In this document: positions 42,829-50,448 of the stretch, piece by piece
Layout: every line of letters starts with the position of its first letter
How positions within the stretch are numbered: the first letter of the stretch is position 1
Made by a program: the position numbers and the translations under genes
The notes under the pieces: generated by a model
Told to the model about the DNA's origin: nothing
Seen by the model: the letters and a program-made list of their open reading frames with translations, nothing else
Database searches by the model: none
Source: an uncultured Oscillospiraceae bacterium
GTDB lineage: Bacteria; Bacillota; Clostridia; Oscillospirales; Ruminococcaceae
Assembly (NCBI GenBank): GCA_900539195.1
Contig: UQBC01000005.1
Span: 26,478-90,477, forward strand
Direction of reading: 5' to 3'
DNA: 64,000 nt

Positions 42829-42864
42829 AACAGCCGCCCCTACAAAATCGCAGGGGCGGCTGTT
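42829..42864. terminator. Bidirectional terminator
   Basis: AACAGCCGCCCC / GGGGCGGCTGTT perfect 12-bp stem with TTTT on the right, between the convergent small gene and HD-domain gene. Confidence 0.9.
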
Positions 42865-42896
42865 TTCATATATCCGTTTATATGTTCAGATTTCCG

Positions 42897-43385
42897 TTAT
42901 TTGATACAAAAGCAGTCTTTAAGCACTCTCTTTCCGCTTTCGGTAACAAATATACTTTCATACGCACTTTTCACTGCAACAGGCGATGCACCGTCCTCGT
43001 ACAGGTTTACAATAAAGTCAGCCTCAATAAGTATCTGCAACTCCTTGCTGTCTATGCCGGTGTAGGTATGATGGTGAGCTATAAGATACATAACACGCTC
43101 TTTCACATCGTCATATCCGCCGACAGCATCCATTATCTGTACGGCTATACCCGGTCCGAGCTCTTGCTGGATCTGACCGTCGTTTCTTCCGTACAGTCTT
43201 TCGCCCTCGTGTATACCTATATCATGCAGTACAGCGGCAGCTTCAAGCACCTTCATGGCGTCATCGGGCAATCCCTCGCATACGCCTATCAGCTTTGCAA
43301 AGCTGTGTACCTTTATAAAGTGTTGTATACGCTTCGGGTCACCCTTGTCATATCCGATTGTCGCCGTTATCAGCTTTTCGTGCAT
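42897..43385 (-). CDS. HD-domain phosphohydrolase-like protein
   Basis: 162 aa from ATG 43385, which follows the upstream stop codon by one base (TAGTATG), suggesting coupling. HD motif: FIKVHSFAKLIG (about 25-36, first His), AAVLHDIGIHEG (about 62-73, His-Asp), MYLIAHHHTYTGIDSKELQI (about 111-130). Single HD domains hydrolyse nucleotides or phosphoesters; substrate unknown. Downstream of an ECF-like sigma factor and beta-propeller protein in the same operon. Confidence 0.85.
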   Translation of the reverse strand: MHEKLITATIGYDKGDPKRIQHFIKVHSFAKLIGVCEGLPDDAMKVLEAAAVLHDIGIHEGERLYGRNDGQIQQELGPGIAVQIMDAVGGYDDVKERVMYLIAHHHTYTGIDSKELQILIEADFIVNLYEDGASPVAVKSAYESIFVTESGKRVLKDCFCIK

Positions 43386-43386
43386 A

Positions 43387-46152
43387 CTACTCGCCTTTGC
43401 TTTCTTCCGCATCCTGTGGTTTGCTGTTTTCTTTGCTTTCCGTCTTGCTGTCGGCAGTACTTTCAGCCTTACTGTCTGCCGGACTTTCGTTCTTGCTCTC
43501 GGTATTGTTGTCCTTCTTTTCTACCGTTTTCAGCTTGGTATCGGATATCACCTTGACTTTATCGGCACTTGCGGTTATTATGCGGTTATCCCACATTGTA
43601 AGAAGATACGGCTTGTCACCGCCGATTATCTCACAGTCAAGCGTGTCATATTTCTCATCGTACAGCGTTATATCGCCAAGCGCCGTCAACTTTCCGTCAG
43701 CATAGCCGTAGAACTTACAGCGGCTTACCTGTGAGATACCATCAAAATATACTATCGGTATTCCGATGATCGTCTTTCCGCCGCTCTCACCGTATGCCAG
43801 CTTTGAAATGTCATCGCAGACGGGGCTTGTCAGATACTTGTTCCAGTCGCCGGGCGTACTGCTCTCTGCGGTGATAGTCACCTCATCCTTCTTGTCACCG
43901 CCGACGGCGAGAACAATACCCGTCCTATTACCGTCCTTGTCTGCTTTAAGTGTTATTTCTGCCGTCAGTCCGTCGCTTATCTGTATGCTGTTCGTACTCT
44001 CGGGCTTCTTTACCTCTTCGCCGTCAGTCACATTGACGCTGTACTGATAAGGCTTGTCGCCGCCTGTGGTAACAGTTACCGTCTTATCCTTGCCGCTTAT
44101 CGACTCAATGCGATCCCCACTTGTAATTTCATTGATGCCAAGATGAGAAAGCGTGGTTCTGAACGTTGCAACGGCACTGTACTCAGAGCCGTCTGTTCCT
44201 TTTCCGCCTTTGATAAAGCCCACAGCCGCAAAACCCTGTTTCATTGCATCAACAAGTCCGGGATTGACAAATATATCGGCAATGCCCATACTCTGTGTGC
44301 TCAGCGACTCGTCAAACGCAGCATAATATATATTTGAATAGTACTGATCGTCATATATAATGCTGTTGGTAACATACATTCCGTTATCCGAAACATCGCA
44401 GCCGGCGGCATCTCCGACAAGTATACTTCGCACTACCGCATCGTTCTTTCCGGTAACATCTATTGCGGTCGTCGTATAGTATATGGTCCTGCTCACTTTT
44501 AACGGTATGAATATCCTGTCAAAAGGTATCACCGTTGTCTTGTCGCCGTGCTTGTACGACGGAACAAATGATGTCAGCTTTTCTGGCGACGCTTTCATTA
44601 TATCAAATTTGTCGTAAGTAACCAGATATGCAGTTTTACCATCTGTATAGCAATCGACATATTCTCCCGAAAGTATATATTCATCGACAGCATTTCCGTT
44701 TACTATTCCACTTTCGTCATAGATCCTGACTACCGTACCACTGCCATTACTGTTGCCTCCGATAACCGCAAAGCATTCGCCGCACTTCACTATTCCTGTG
44801 CCTTCAAGCCCTGTATCAAAGCTGAAGTTGTCGCTTACCTTGCCGTCAGTTACCTTTGCGCCGAGTATCTCAGAACCGCTTACCGCCAATGTCAATTTAT
44901 CGTCGTACACATTTTTCGGCAGACATGAACGTTCGTGCTGTACCGCCGCAAGACCTTGCGGCAGATCATAGCTTATCTTGTCTGCTGCCGCACGTCCCTG
45001 CTCAACAATTGCCTGATAGCCGTCAATGTTCTGTTCAAACTTCTCCGGTATATCATATATCAGTTCGGGGATAATACCCTTTGCCTGCAACACATCGAGC
45101 GTAAGACCGCCGCATATAAGCACAGCCGCACCGACAAACGCAGTTATAAGACAACCCTTGCTGCGCCTGGGTCTGATGCAGTCCTGCTCATCATCACTGA
45201 CATCATAGTCGTTTCCGTAGCTGTCTGCATCATTGTCGTTCATAAGTTCACCGATAGCTGAACCGATATCCCTTGCATTGCCGGCTATTTTCTCATCATC
45301 GGATATTACGCCGTCAAAATCATCCGGCTCTTCAGTTGCTTCTACCACCTTTTCGGCGGCGGGAGGCTCAGGCAGTGAAAATTCCTGCGTTATACTTTTT
45401 TCGTCGCTGTCGTCCGGCGCTTCTTCATCGGGTGGAACTTCTTTTTCCGATACAATATCACCCGTTTCTGACGGTGCATTGTCCGACAAATTGTTATTAC
45501 TGTCTGTATAATTATCGTTATTTTCTACATTTTCGACATTATCTGATTTATCGAGTTGTTCCTGAATACGGGAAATCATCGCTTTTGCCGCTTCGGTTCT
45601 TTCGTCGTCAAGAACGTTTTCGCAGCTGTCAGTTGTTTTCTCTTCGCTTTCCGTATTATTTTCAGTTTTTGCAACAGGCTGTTCATTTTCGGAAACGTCA
45701 ACATTGTCCGGATTTTCATCATCGGTTTTCAGCTTTTCAGGTTGCTGCTGATTTTTCCTGCCGGTCAGTTCTTCAGTCATTCTGCGCAGGGTTTCTTCTT
45801 CTCTTCTCTTTCTCTGCTCTGCAAGCTCTTTGCGCTGGGTAGCTACCGCTATTATCATACGATAGTCATCGCCTGTCAGCACCGAGTTATCCAGTATCTG
45901 TAAAAGCTCATCGAATTTGAGATGCGGGTTTTCCTCAATTCTTCTGAACTCCATATTTCCTATTTTACTGTTTCCAAGAAGCTCCAGAAAGTCCGAGCCG
46001 CTTATTTTAAGCTCCTTGAGCTTACGCAGGAACACGCCTGCAGTCATATCTCCGTTGTCCTCGAGCAGTTTCCTTATTTCTTCCGGTTTTACTCTGTCGG
46101 GTATCTCAACGGAAGACACATATTCTTTTATCTTTTGTTCCAGACTATCCAT
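43387..46152 (-). CDS. Large membrane protein with extracellular beta-propeller domain
   Basis: 921 aa. About 1-135: helical cytosolic domain (EIPDRVKPEEIRKLLEDNGD, RRMTEELTGRKN). About 135-330: low-complexity acidic Asp/Glu/Asn region. One membrane helix at about 337-356 (LITAFVGAAVLICGGLTLDV). About 395-880: beta-propeller of the secreted C-terminal beta-propeller family (KLTLAVSGSEILGAKVTDGK, YVDCYTDGKTAYLVTYDKFD). Ser/Lys/Glu-rich tail. It starts 11 nt after the sigma-factor gene, so it is a strong candidate for the membrane partner (anti-sigma or sensor) of that factor. Confidence 0.85.
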   Translation of the reverse strand: MDSLEQKIKEYVSSVEIPDRVKPEEIRKLLEDNGDMTAGVFLRKLKELKISGSDFLELLGNSKIGNMEFRRIEENPHLKFDELLQILDNSVLTGDDYRMIIAVATQRKELAEQRKRREEETLRRMTEELTGRKNQQQPEKLKTDDENPDNVDVSENEQPVAKTENNTESEEKTTDSCENVLDDERTEAAKAMISRIQEQLDKSDNVENVENNDNYTDSNNNLSDNAPSETGDIVSEKEVPPDEEAPDDSDEKSITQEFSLPEPPAAEKVVEATEEPDDFDGVISDDEKIAGNARDIGSAIGELMNDNDADSYGNDYDVSDDEQDCIRPRRSKGCLITAFVGAAVLICGGLTLDVLQAKGIIPELIYDIPEKFEQNIDGYQAIVEQGRAAADKISYDLPQGLAAVQHERSCLPKNVYDDKLTLAVSGSEILGAKVTDGKVSDNFSFDTGLEGTGIVKCGECFAVIGGNSNGSGTVVRIYDESGIVNGNAVDEYILSGEYVDCYTDGKTAYLVTYDKFDIMKASPEKLTSFVPSYKHGDKTTVIPFDRIFIPLKVSRTIYYTTTAIDVTGKNDAVVRSILVGDAAGCDVSDNGMYVTNSIIYDDQYYSNIYYAAFDESLSTQSMGIADIFVNPGLVDAMKQGFAAVGFIKGGKGTDGSEYSAVATFRTTLSHLGINEITSGDRIESISGKDKTVTVTTGGDKPYQYSVNVTDGEEVKKPESTNSIQISDGLTAEITLKADKDGNRTGIVLAVGGDKKDEVTITAESSTPGDWNKYLTSPVCDDISKLAYGESGGKTIIGIPIVYFDGISQVSRCKFYGYADGKLTALGDITLYDEKYDTLDCEIIGGDKPYLLTMWDNRIITASADKVKVISDTKLKTVEKKDNNTESKNESPADSKAESTADSKTESKENSKPQDAEESKGE

Positions 46153-46163
46153 TCTTTCCTCCG

Positions 46164-46658
46164 TCAGATGCTCTGTCCCGACAGCAGTCGTGTTTTCATT
46201 GTCACCTCAGCATTGGTAAGACACACTCCTACTGTTTCCTCTGTATACCCGCATAGCTTTGCGGTTTTCTCGGCGCTGCAGCCGCACACCGTACTGACGC
46301 TCAGTACAAGGCGCTCTATATCGGGCAGTTCGTCAAGAGCCTGTCTTATCTCGGAACCGCCGTCCGTCTTTTCGGTAAGCCCGCCGCATGACTTGTTAAG
46401 ATGCCTTATCTTGGTGCAAAGTATCTTTACAAGCCACTCTATGAACTGTGCCGTGGTGCTGAGTGTCGCCGTAGGCAGAGCCGCAAAGCTGTCAAGCACC
46501 GTAAGCCGTACCGCCTCTACAGCTGCGTCCTCGCTTTTCATCGCCATACGCGCTATTTTATATACAGGTCTGTACACAGCCTTATACAGCTGTGCAAAAC
46601 CATCTGTGTCACCTGTCTGTGCCTGCTTTATCAAAGCGGCGAGTTCCTGTTCGTTCAT
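46164..46658 (-). CDS. ECF-like RNA polymerase sigma factor
   Basis: 164 aa. Region 2-like start ELAALIKQAQTGDTDGFAQLYKAVYRPVYK (in parts, about 5-34) and a region 4-like helix-turn-helix near the C-terminus (ALDELPDIERLVLSVSTVCG, SAEKTAKLCGYTEETVGVCL, about 107-146). Region 2 is weakly conserved, so it is a divergent ECF member. It is first in an operon with the beta-propeller membrane protein, the usual sigma/anti-sigma arrangement. It would redirect RNA polymerase on an envelope signal. Confidence 0.8.
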   Translation of the reverse strand: MNEQELAALIKQAQTGDTDGFAQLYKAVYRPVYKIARMAMKSEDAAVEAVRLTVLDSFAALPTATLSTTAQFIEWLVKILCTKIRHLNKSCGGLTEKTDGGSEIRQALDELPDIERLVLSVSTVCGCSAEKTAKLCGYTEETVGVCLTNAEVTMKTRLLSGQSI

Positions 46659-46777
46659 CTTTTCACCTCAAAATGTACATATATATTTATCATACCACAA
46701 AACTTCCGATAATAAAAGCCTTTTCCTGAAATTTTCACATTCCGCATTATTAAAAGCGCCGCATTCAGCCTTTTATA

Positions 46778-46806
46778 TTGCAGTATGACAACAGATATGA
46801 TACAAT
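46778..46806 (+). promoter_or_regulatory. Promoter of the UvrD-type helicase gene
   Basis: TTGCAG (46778-46783), 17 nt, TACAAT (46801-46806), then GGAGG ahead of the ATG at 46830. Confidence 0.6.
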
Positions 46807-46829
46807 TAAAGGCATATGGAGGACTGTAT

Positions 46830-49151
46830 ATGACCGAAAATGAATTCAAACAACGATACATTTCTGATATGAGTACACAGCAGAAACAGGCAGTCACGAC
46901 TACCGACGGAGCTGTACTCCTGCTTGCCGTACCCGGAAGCGGAAAGACGACCGTGCTGATAACCAGGCTCGGATATATGATATACTGCCGTGGCATAGCG
47001 CCGTCGCAAATTCTTGCCGTGACCTATACCAGAGCCGCTACCTTTGAGCTAAAGAAGCGCTTTTCGGAATCTTTCGGGAGCGAGTATGCCGGCAGTCTTG
47101 AGATACGCACAATAAACGGCTTGTCGGCTAAGATCACAGAACGATACGGCAGTATATACGGCGCAGAGAATGTACCTCGGCTTATGAGCCGTGAGGGTGA
47201 CCGCAAGCGGCTCATATCCGATGTATACAAAGATATCACAGGAGAGTTTGCCGACCCGTCTGCGATAAATGATATCGGTGCAATGATCACATACGCCAAG
47301 AATATGATGCTGACAGATGAGCAGATATCGGAGCTTGACTGCGGCGGTGCAGATACGCTTAAAATTTATAAGAAATATTGCAGTGAGCTTGCGGTCAGAG
47401 GGTTGATGGACTATGACGATCAGATGGTGACTGCACTTGATATACTTACAAAGTACCCGGATATAGCGGATTATTATCAGGGACGTTTCCGCTATATATG
47501 CGTTGACGAGGCGCAGGACACTTCCAGGATACAGCACGAGATAATAAAACTCCTTGCAAAGAACAGTGGAAACATATTCATGGTCGGCGATGAGGATCAG
47601 AGCATCTATGCGTTCAGAGGTGCCTATCCCGATGCACTGACCGACTTTGAAAAGACGTATGATAACGCCACGGTGCTTTTTATGGAGCAGAATTTCCGCT
47701 CCACACCGGAGATAATCGGCGCAGCTAACGCATTCGTAAAGCGCAACCGTTTCCGCCGTGACAAGACTATCCGTGCAGTGAATGAAGCCGGTATGCCGGT
47801 CAGAACGGTACACTGCCGTGGCAGAGCGGCGCAGTATGACTTTCTTTGCGGAGTTGCAAAGAGAAACGAAATTCAGACAGCAGCTCTGTTCCGTAACAAT
47901 GACAGTGCGGTGGCGCTTGTCGATATGCTGGAGCGGGGCGGTATCGGTTACAGGCTTAAAGGCGGAGAAAAGACTTTCTTTACAAGTAAGCCTGTAACGG
48001 ACATTGTATCGATCATAAATTTCATAAACGACCCTTATAATGTTGACGAGTTTATGCAGATATACTATAAGATCGGTCTGTATATAAACAAACAGGCGGC
48101 ACAGACTGCCTGCCGTATCAGTACGGCAATGCATATACCGATAACCGACGCATTGCTCGGACCTGGCGAACCTGTCGTCGGCGGCGGTATCGACCTGACA
48201 GACAGTTCACGGAAGAATATAAGGCGTATAGCGAAATACGCCGCTCAGGCGCGCAGTGCAGGCGCATCGGAAACGCTGAGCATCATATGGCGCTCAATGC
48301 AGTACAGCGATTATGTGCATAACAACGGACTGGATGCGGGAAAGTACGACATACTGCGCCTGCTTGCAAGAAATGTGAGCGACAGCAGACAGATGATCTC
48401 AAGGCTTTACGAACTGAACGAAATAATGGCAACACATACCGATGACCCTGACAGCCTTTTCACGCTGTCTACGATACATTCAAGCAAGGGGCTGGAGTAC
48501 GACTGCGTTTACCTTCTTGACGTGATAGACAATGTTCTGCCGTCAATTACGTCCGACAAGCTTGATGACAAGGAAGACGTAAAGCAGTATGAAGAAGAAC
48601 GCAGACTGTTCTATGTGGCTATGACAAGGGCAAAAAAGGAACTGTATCTTTTCTCGTGTACCGGCGAAAGCTCGGAGTTTGTGACCGAGGTCGATGGCAG
48701 TATACCAATCGAATACACCGACAGCAACGATATTTTCTTCTCGCTGTTTGCAAGGGATATGCTGGAACGTGAATACTGCGACAGAAAAAACGGGAAAGGC
48801 GTTGTTACGGCATACTGCAACGATAAGCTGTATATCAGATACGCAAACGGCAGGAGCGAACTCAAGACGCTTGAAGAAATGCTGAAAGACCGTGACAGGA
48901 CTGCACATTATATTACTAAGGAAGAGCTTGATAAGCTGAATACCGATAACCATGCAAAGACGGATACAGTACCATCAAAGAGAGTCGTTATGCCGAAAGA
49001 GGGCGACAAGCTGTATCACAGCGTTTTCGGAAACGGCGTTATCAGGAGCATTGACAAGCTCGGCATAGGTGCGGTATATTTTGAAGCAAGCGGACAGACA
49101 AAAAGGTTAATGCTTGAAACGTGTATCAAAAACGGGATAATTACTGTATAA
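46830..49151 (+). CDS. UvrD/Rep-family DNA helicase (divergent paralogue of PcrA)
   Basis: 773 aa from ATG 46830 (GGAGG 7 nt upstream). Superfamily 1 motifs: Walker A LAVPGSGKTTVL (about 34-45), Walker B CVDEAQDTSRIQ near 226-237, MVGDEDQSIYAFRGAYPDAL near 252-271, motif V/VI STIHSSKGLEYDCVYLLDVI and FYVAMTRAKKEL near 550-610. A C-terminal Tudor-like strand set (GDKLYHSVFGNGVIRSIDKL) resembles PcrA. It unwinds DNA 3'-5'. A second, more canonical PcrA is encoded at 50449-52827, so this one is an accessory paralogue. Confidence 0.93.
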   Translation: MTENEFKQRYISDMSTQQKQAVTTTDGAVLLLAVPGSGKTTVLITRLGYMIYCRGIAPSQILAVTYTRAATFELKKRFSESFGSEYAGSLEIRTINGLSAKITERYGSIYGAENVPRLMSREGDRKRLISDVYKDITGEFADPSAINDIGAMITYAKNMMLTDEQISELDCGGADTLKIYKKYCSELAVRGLMDYDDQMVTALDILTKYPDIADYYQGRFRYICVDEAQDTSRIQHEIIKLLAKNSGNIFMVGDEDQSIYAFRGAYPDALTDFEKTYDNATVLFMEQNFRSTPEIIGAANAFVKRNRFRRDKTIRAVNEAGMPVRTVHCRGRAAQYDFLCGVAKRNEIQTAALFRNNDSAVALVDMLERGGIGYRLKGGEKTFFTSKPVTDIVSIINFINDPYNVDEFMQIYYKIGLYINKQAAQTACRISTAMHIPITDALLGPGEPVVGGGIDLTDSSRKNIRRIAKYAAQARSAGASETLSIIWRSMQYSDYVHNNGLDAGKYDILRLLARNVSDSRQMISRLYELNEIMATHTDDPDSLFTLSTIHSSKGLEYDCVYLLDVIDNVLPSITSDKLDDKEDVKQYEEERRLFYVAMTRAKKELYLFSCTGESSEFVTEVDGSIPIEYTDSNDIFFSLFARDMLEREYCDRKNGKGVVTAYCNDKLYIRYANGRSELKTLEEMLKDRDRTAHYITKEELDKLNTDNHAKTDTVPSKRVVMPKEGDKLYHSVFGNGVIRSIDKLGIGAVYFEASGQTKRLMLETCIKNGIITV

Positions 49152-49259
49152 TAATTGATTTAAATTGTCAATTAAACACATTATCAATAAAATGATATAA
49201 CAGCTATATTGCCAACACTGCTTAAAACAGTTTGCGTACTTACAAGGTATTAATAATTT

Positions 49260-49697
49260 CGTGAGTGTATCGGTGCAACTGCACTAACATTAACCTTTCA
49301 AAAAACGCTACTAACCTGAGATATATGTACTAAAACTGCGGACGTGTAGCGTTAAGCGTTCCTGAACTTACAGGATATACGATATTCAGGTGGTTATACG
49401 AGTTCAGCCAACACCCTAGCGGGGTACGGGTGTGGGTAAGGAAAGAGGGAGCCACGAGGGAGAAAACCTAAGGGACAGGGTTAGGGGCTGCAAGTCCAGC
49501 GGAGCTTTAGCGGAGTGCACGAGCCTTGCGTAAGCGAGGCTCAGACTTATACCTGTTCCCTTTGGTTGTCTTCCGCGTGAATAGTAGCAACGTTATCACA
49601 TAGAATAGCGAGCCCGAGAAGTGTTATCCGACAAATAGTACTATCGGGGGCTAACTATCACAGTTAAATTATAAACAGTATATTTGACATATACTGA
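49260..49697 (+). ncRNA. Large structured non-coding RNA / ORF-less element, HEARO (omega-RNA)-like candidate
   Basis: No gene fits. Ordered stems on the plus strand: GTGC/GCAC (49273-49284), ACGCTAC/GTAGCGT (49305-49311 with 49346-49352), CTGAACT/AGTTCAG (49362-49368 with 49401-49407), ACACCC/GGGTGT (49411-49433), CCTAA/TTAGG (49467-49485) whose loop AAGGGACAG can pair with CTGTTCCCTT at 49553-49562 (pseudoknot), GAGCCTTGC-GTAA-GCGAGGCTC with a GNRA-type loop (49521-49542), TAGCgAGCCCGA/TCGGGGGCTA (49606-49653) and CAGTATAT/ATATACTG (49676-49696). Size, ornate fold, absence of an ORF and a GTGA at its left edge fit HEARO-type elements, but the family match is from memory. Confidence 0.6.
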
Positions 49698-49720
49698 CAA
49701 CAAACTTCTTCTACAAATTA

Positions 49721-49757
49721 AATCGACCTCACCGTTTCATACAGTAAGGTCGATTTT
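49721..49757. terminator. Terminator between the structured RNA and the HAD gene
   Basis: AATCGACCT / AGGTCGATTTT stem. Faces both the plus-strand RNA and the minus-strand pcrA-HAD operon. Confidence 0.75.
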
Positions 49758-49776
49758 ATAGTTCTTTTATTTTGAC

Positions 49777-50439
49777 TTATTCTCCCTTTGCCCTTTCAAG
49801 CACATCGATCACTTTATCCAGTGACGGTGCGACCGCATAAACGGCTTTGAGCTGTTCTTCCTCAGGCTCAGTAAGATCTGGTACCATTACAGTGACGCAG
49901 CCTGCACTGCTTGCAGACTTTACACCGTTCGGGCTGTCCTCAAGCGCCATGCACTGTGACGGTTCAAGTCCGAGCCTTTCGCAGGCATAAAGATAGATAT
50001 CCGGGCACGGCTTGCCGTTTTCAAGCATATTGCCGCAGATTATCGTTTCAAACTTGTCGTATACGCTTATCTTTTTAAGATACTCCTCAGCACGCTCAAT
50101 ATTGGTAGCGGTAGCGACCGCTGTCCTGTAGCCGTGTGTTGTGAGATAGTCAAGCAGAGTGTCAAGTCCCTCCTTTTTCTCTATACCGTGTACGTCCGTG
50201 TATTCCTTCATCAGCTTGACACGCAAATCATGTATAGCCATATAGTCGCAATCTTCACCGAACCACTCTTTAAGTTTCGGTATTGCAAACTTTCTTGAAA
50301 ATGACCTCAGCGCAAGTGCGTGCTTGCGCTCCATAGGAAATCCGAGTTTGTTTGCCGCTTCGCACCAGTATTTCACCAGAAGCTTCTCGGTATCGAGCAT
50401 AAGCCCGTCCATATCAAATATTACAGCCTTTATCTCCAT
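49777..50439 (-). CDS. HAD-superfamily phosphatase (beta-phosphoglucomutase-like)
   Basis: 220 aa. Motif I IFDMDGLMLDTEK (8-20) with nucleophile Asp and the DxD acid/base, a four-helix cap (about 20-85), motif II AVATATNIERA (about 110-120), motif III Lys in ENGKPCPDIY (about 138-150) and motif IV ALEDSPNGVKSA (about 165-176). It dephosphorylates or isomerises small phospho-sugars or nucleotides; exact substrate unknown. Nine nt downstream of pcrA, so the two share a transcript. Confidence 0.92.
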   Translation of the reverse strand: MEIKAVIFDMDGLMLDTEKLLVKYWCEAANKLGFPMERKHALALRSFSRKFAIPKLKEWFGEDCDYMAIHDLRVKLMKEYTDVHGIEKKEGLDTLLDYLTTHGYRTAVATATNIERAEEYLKKISVYDKFETIICGNMLENGKPCPDIYLYACERLGLEPSQCMALEDSPNGVKSASSAGCVTVMVPDLTEPEEEQLKAVYAVAPSLDKVIDVLERAKGE

Positions 50440-50448
50440 ATACGCTCC

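Noticed and set aside
49260..49697. RNase P RNA, tmRNA or SRP RNA
   Set aside because: None of their hallmark segments (GAGGAAAGTCC, the tmRNA tag and TTCGA arm, or the GGAAG-type SRP loop) is present.
49260..49697. Group II intron
   Set aside because: I see no GTGCG-type 5' end, no recognisable domain V and no reverse transcriptase. A group I intron is also not evident, though neither is fully excluded without a covariance search.
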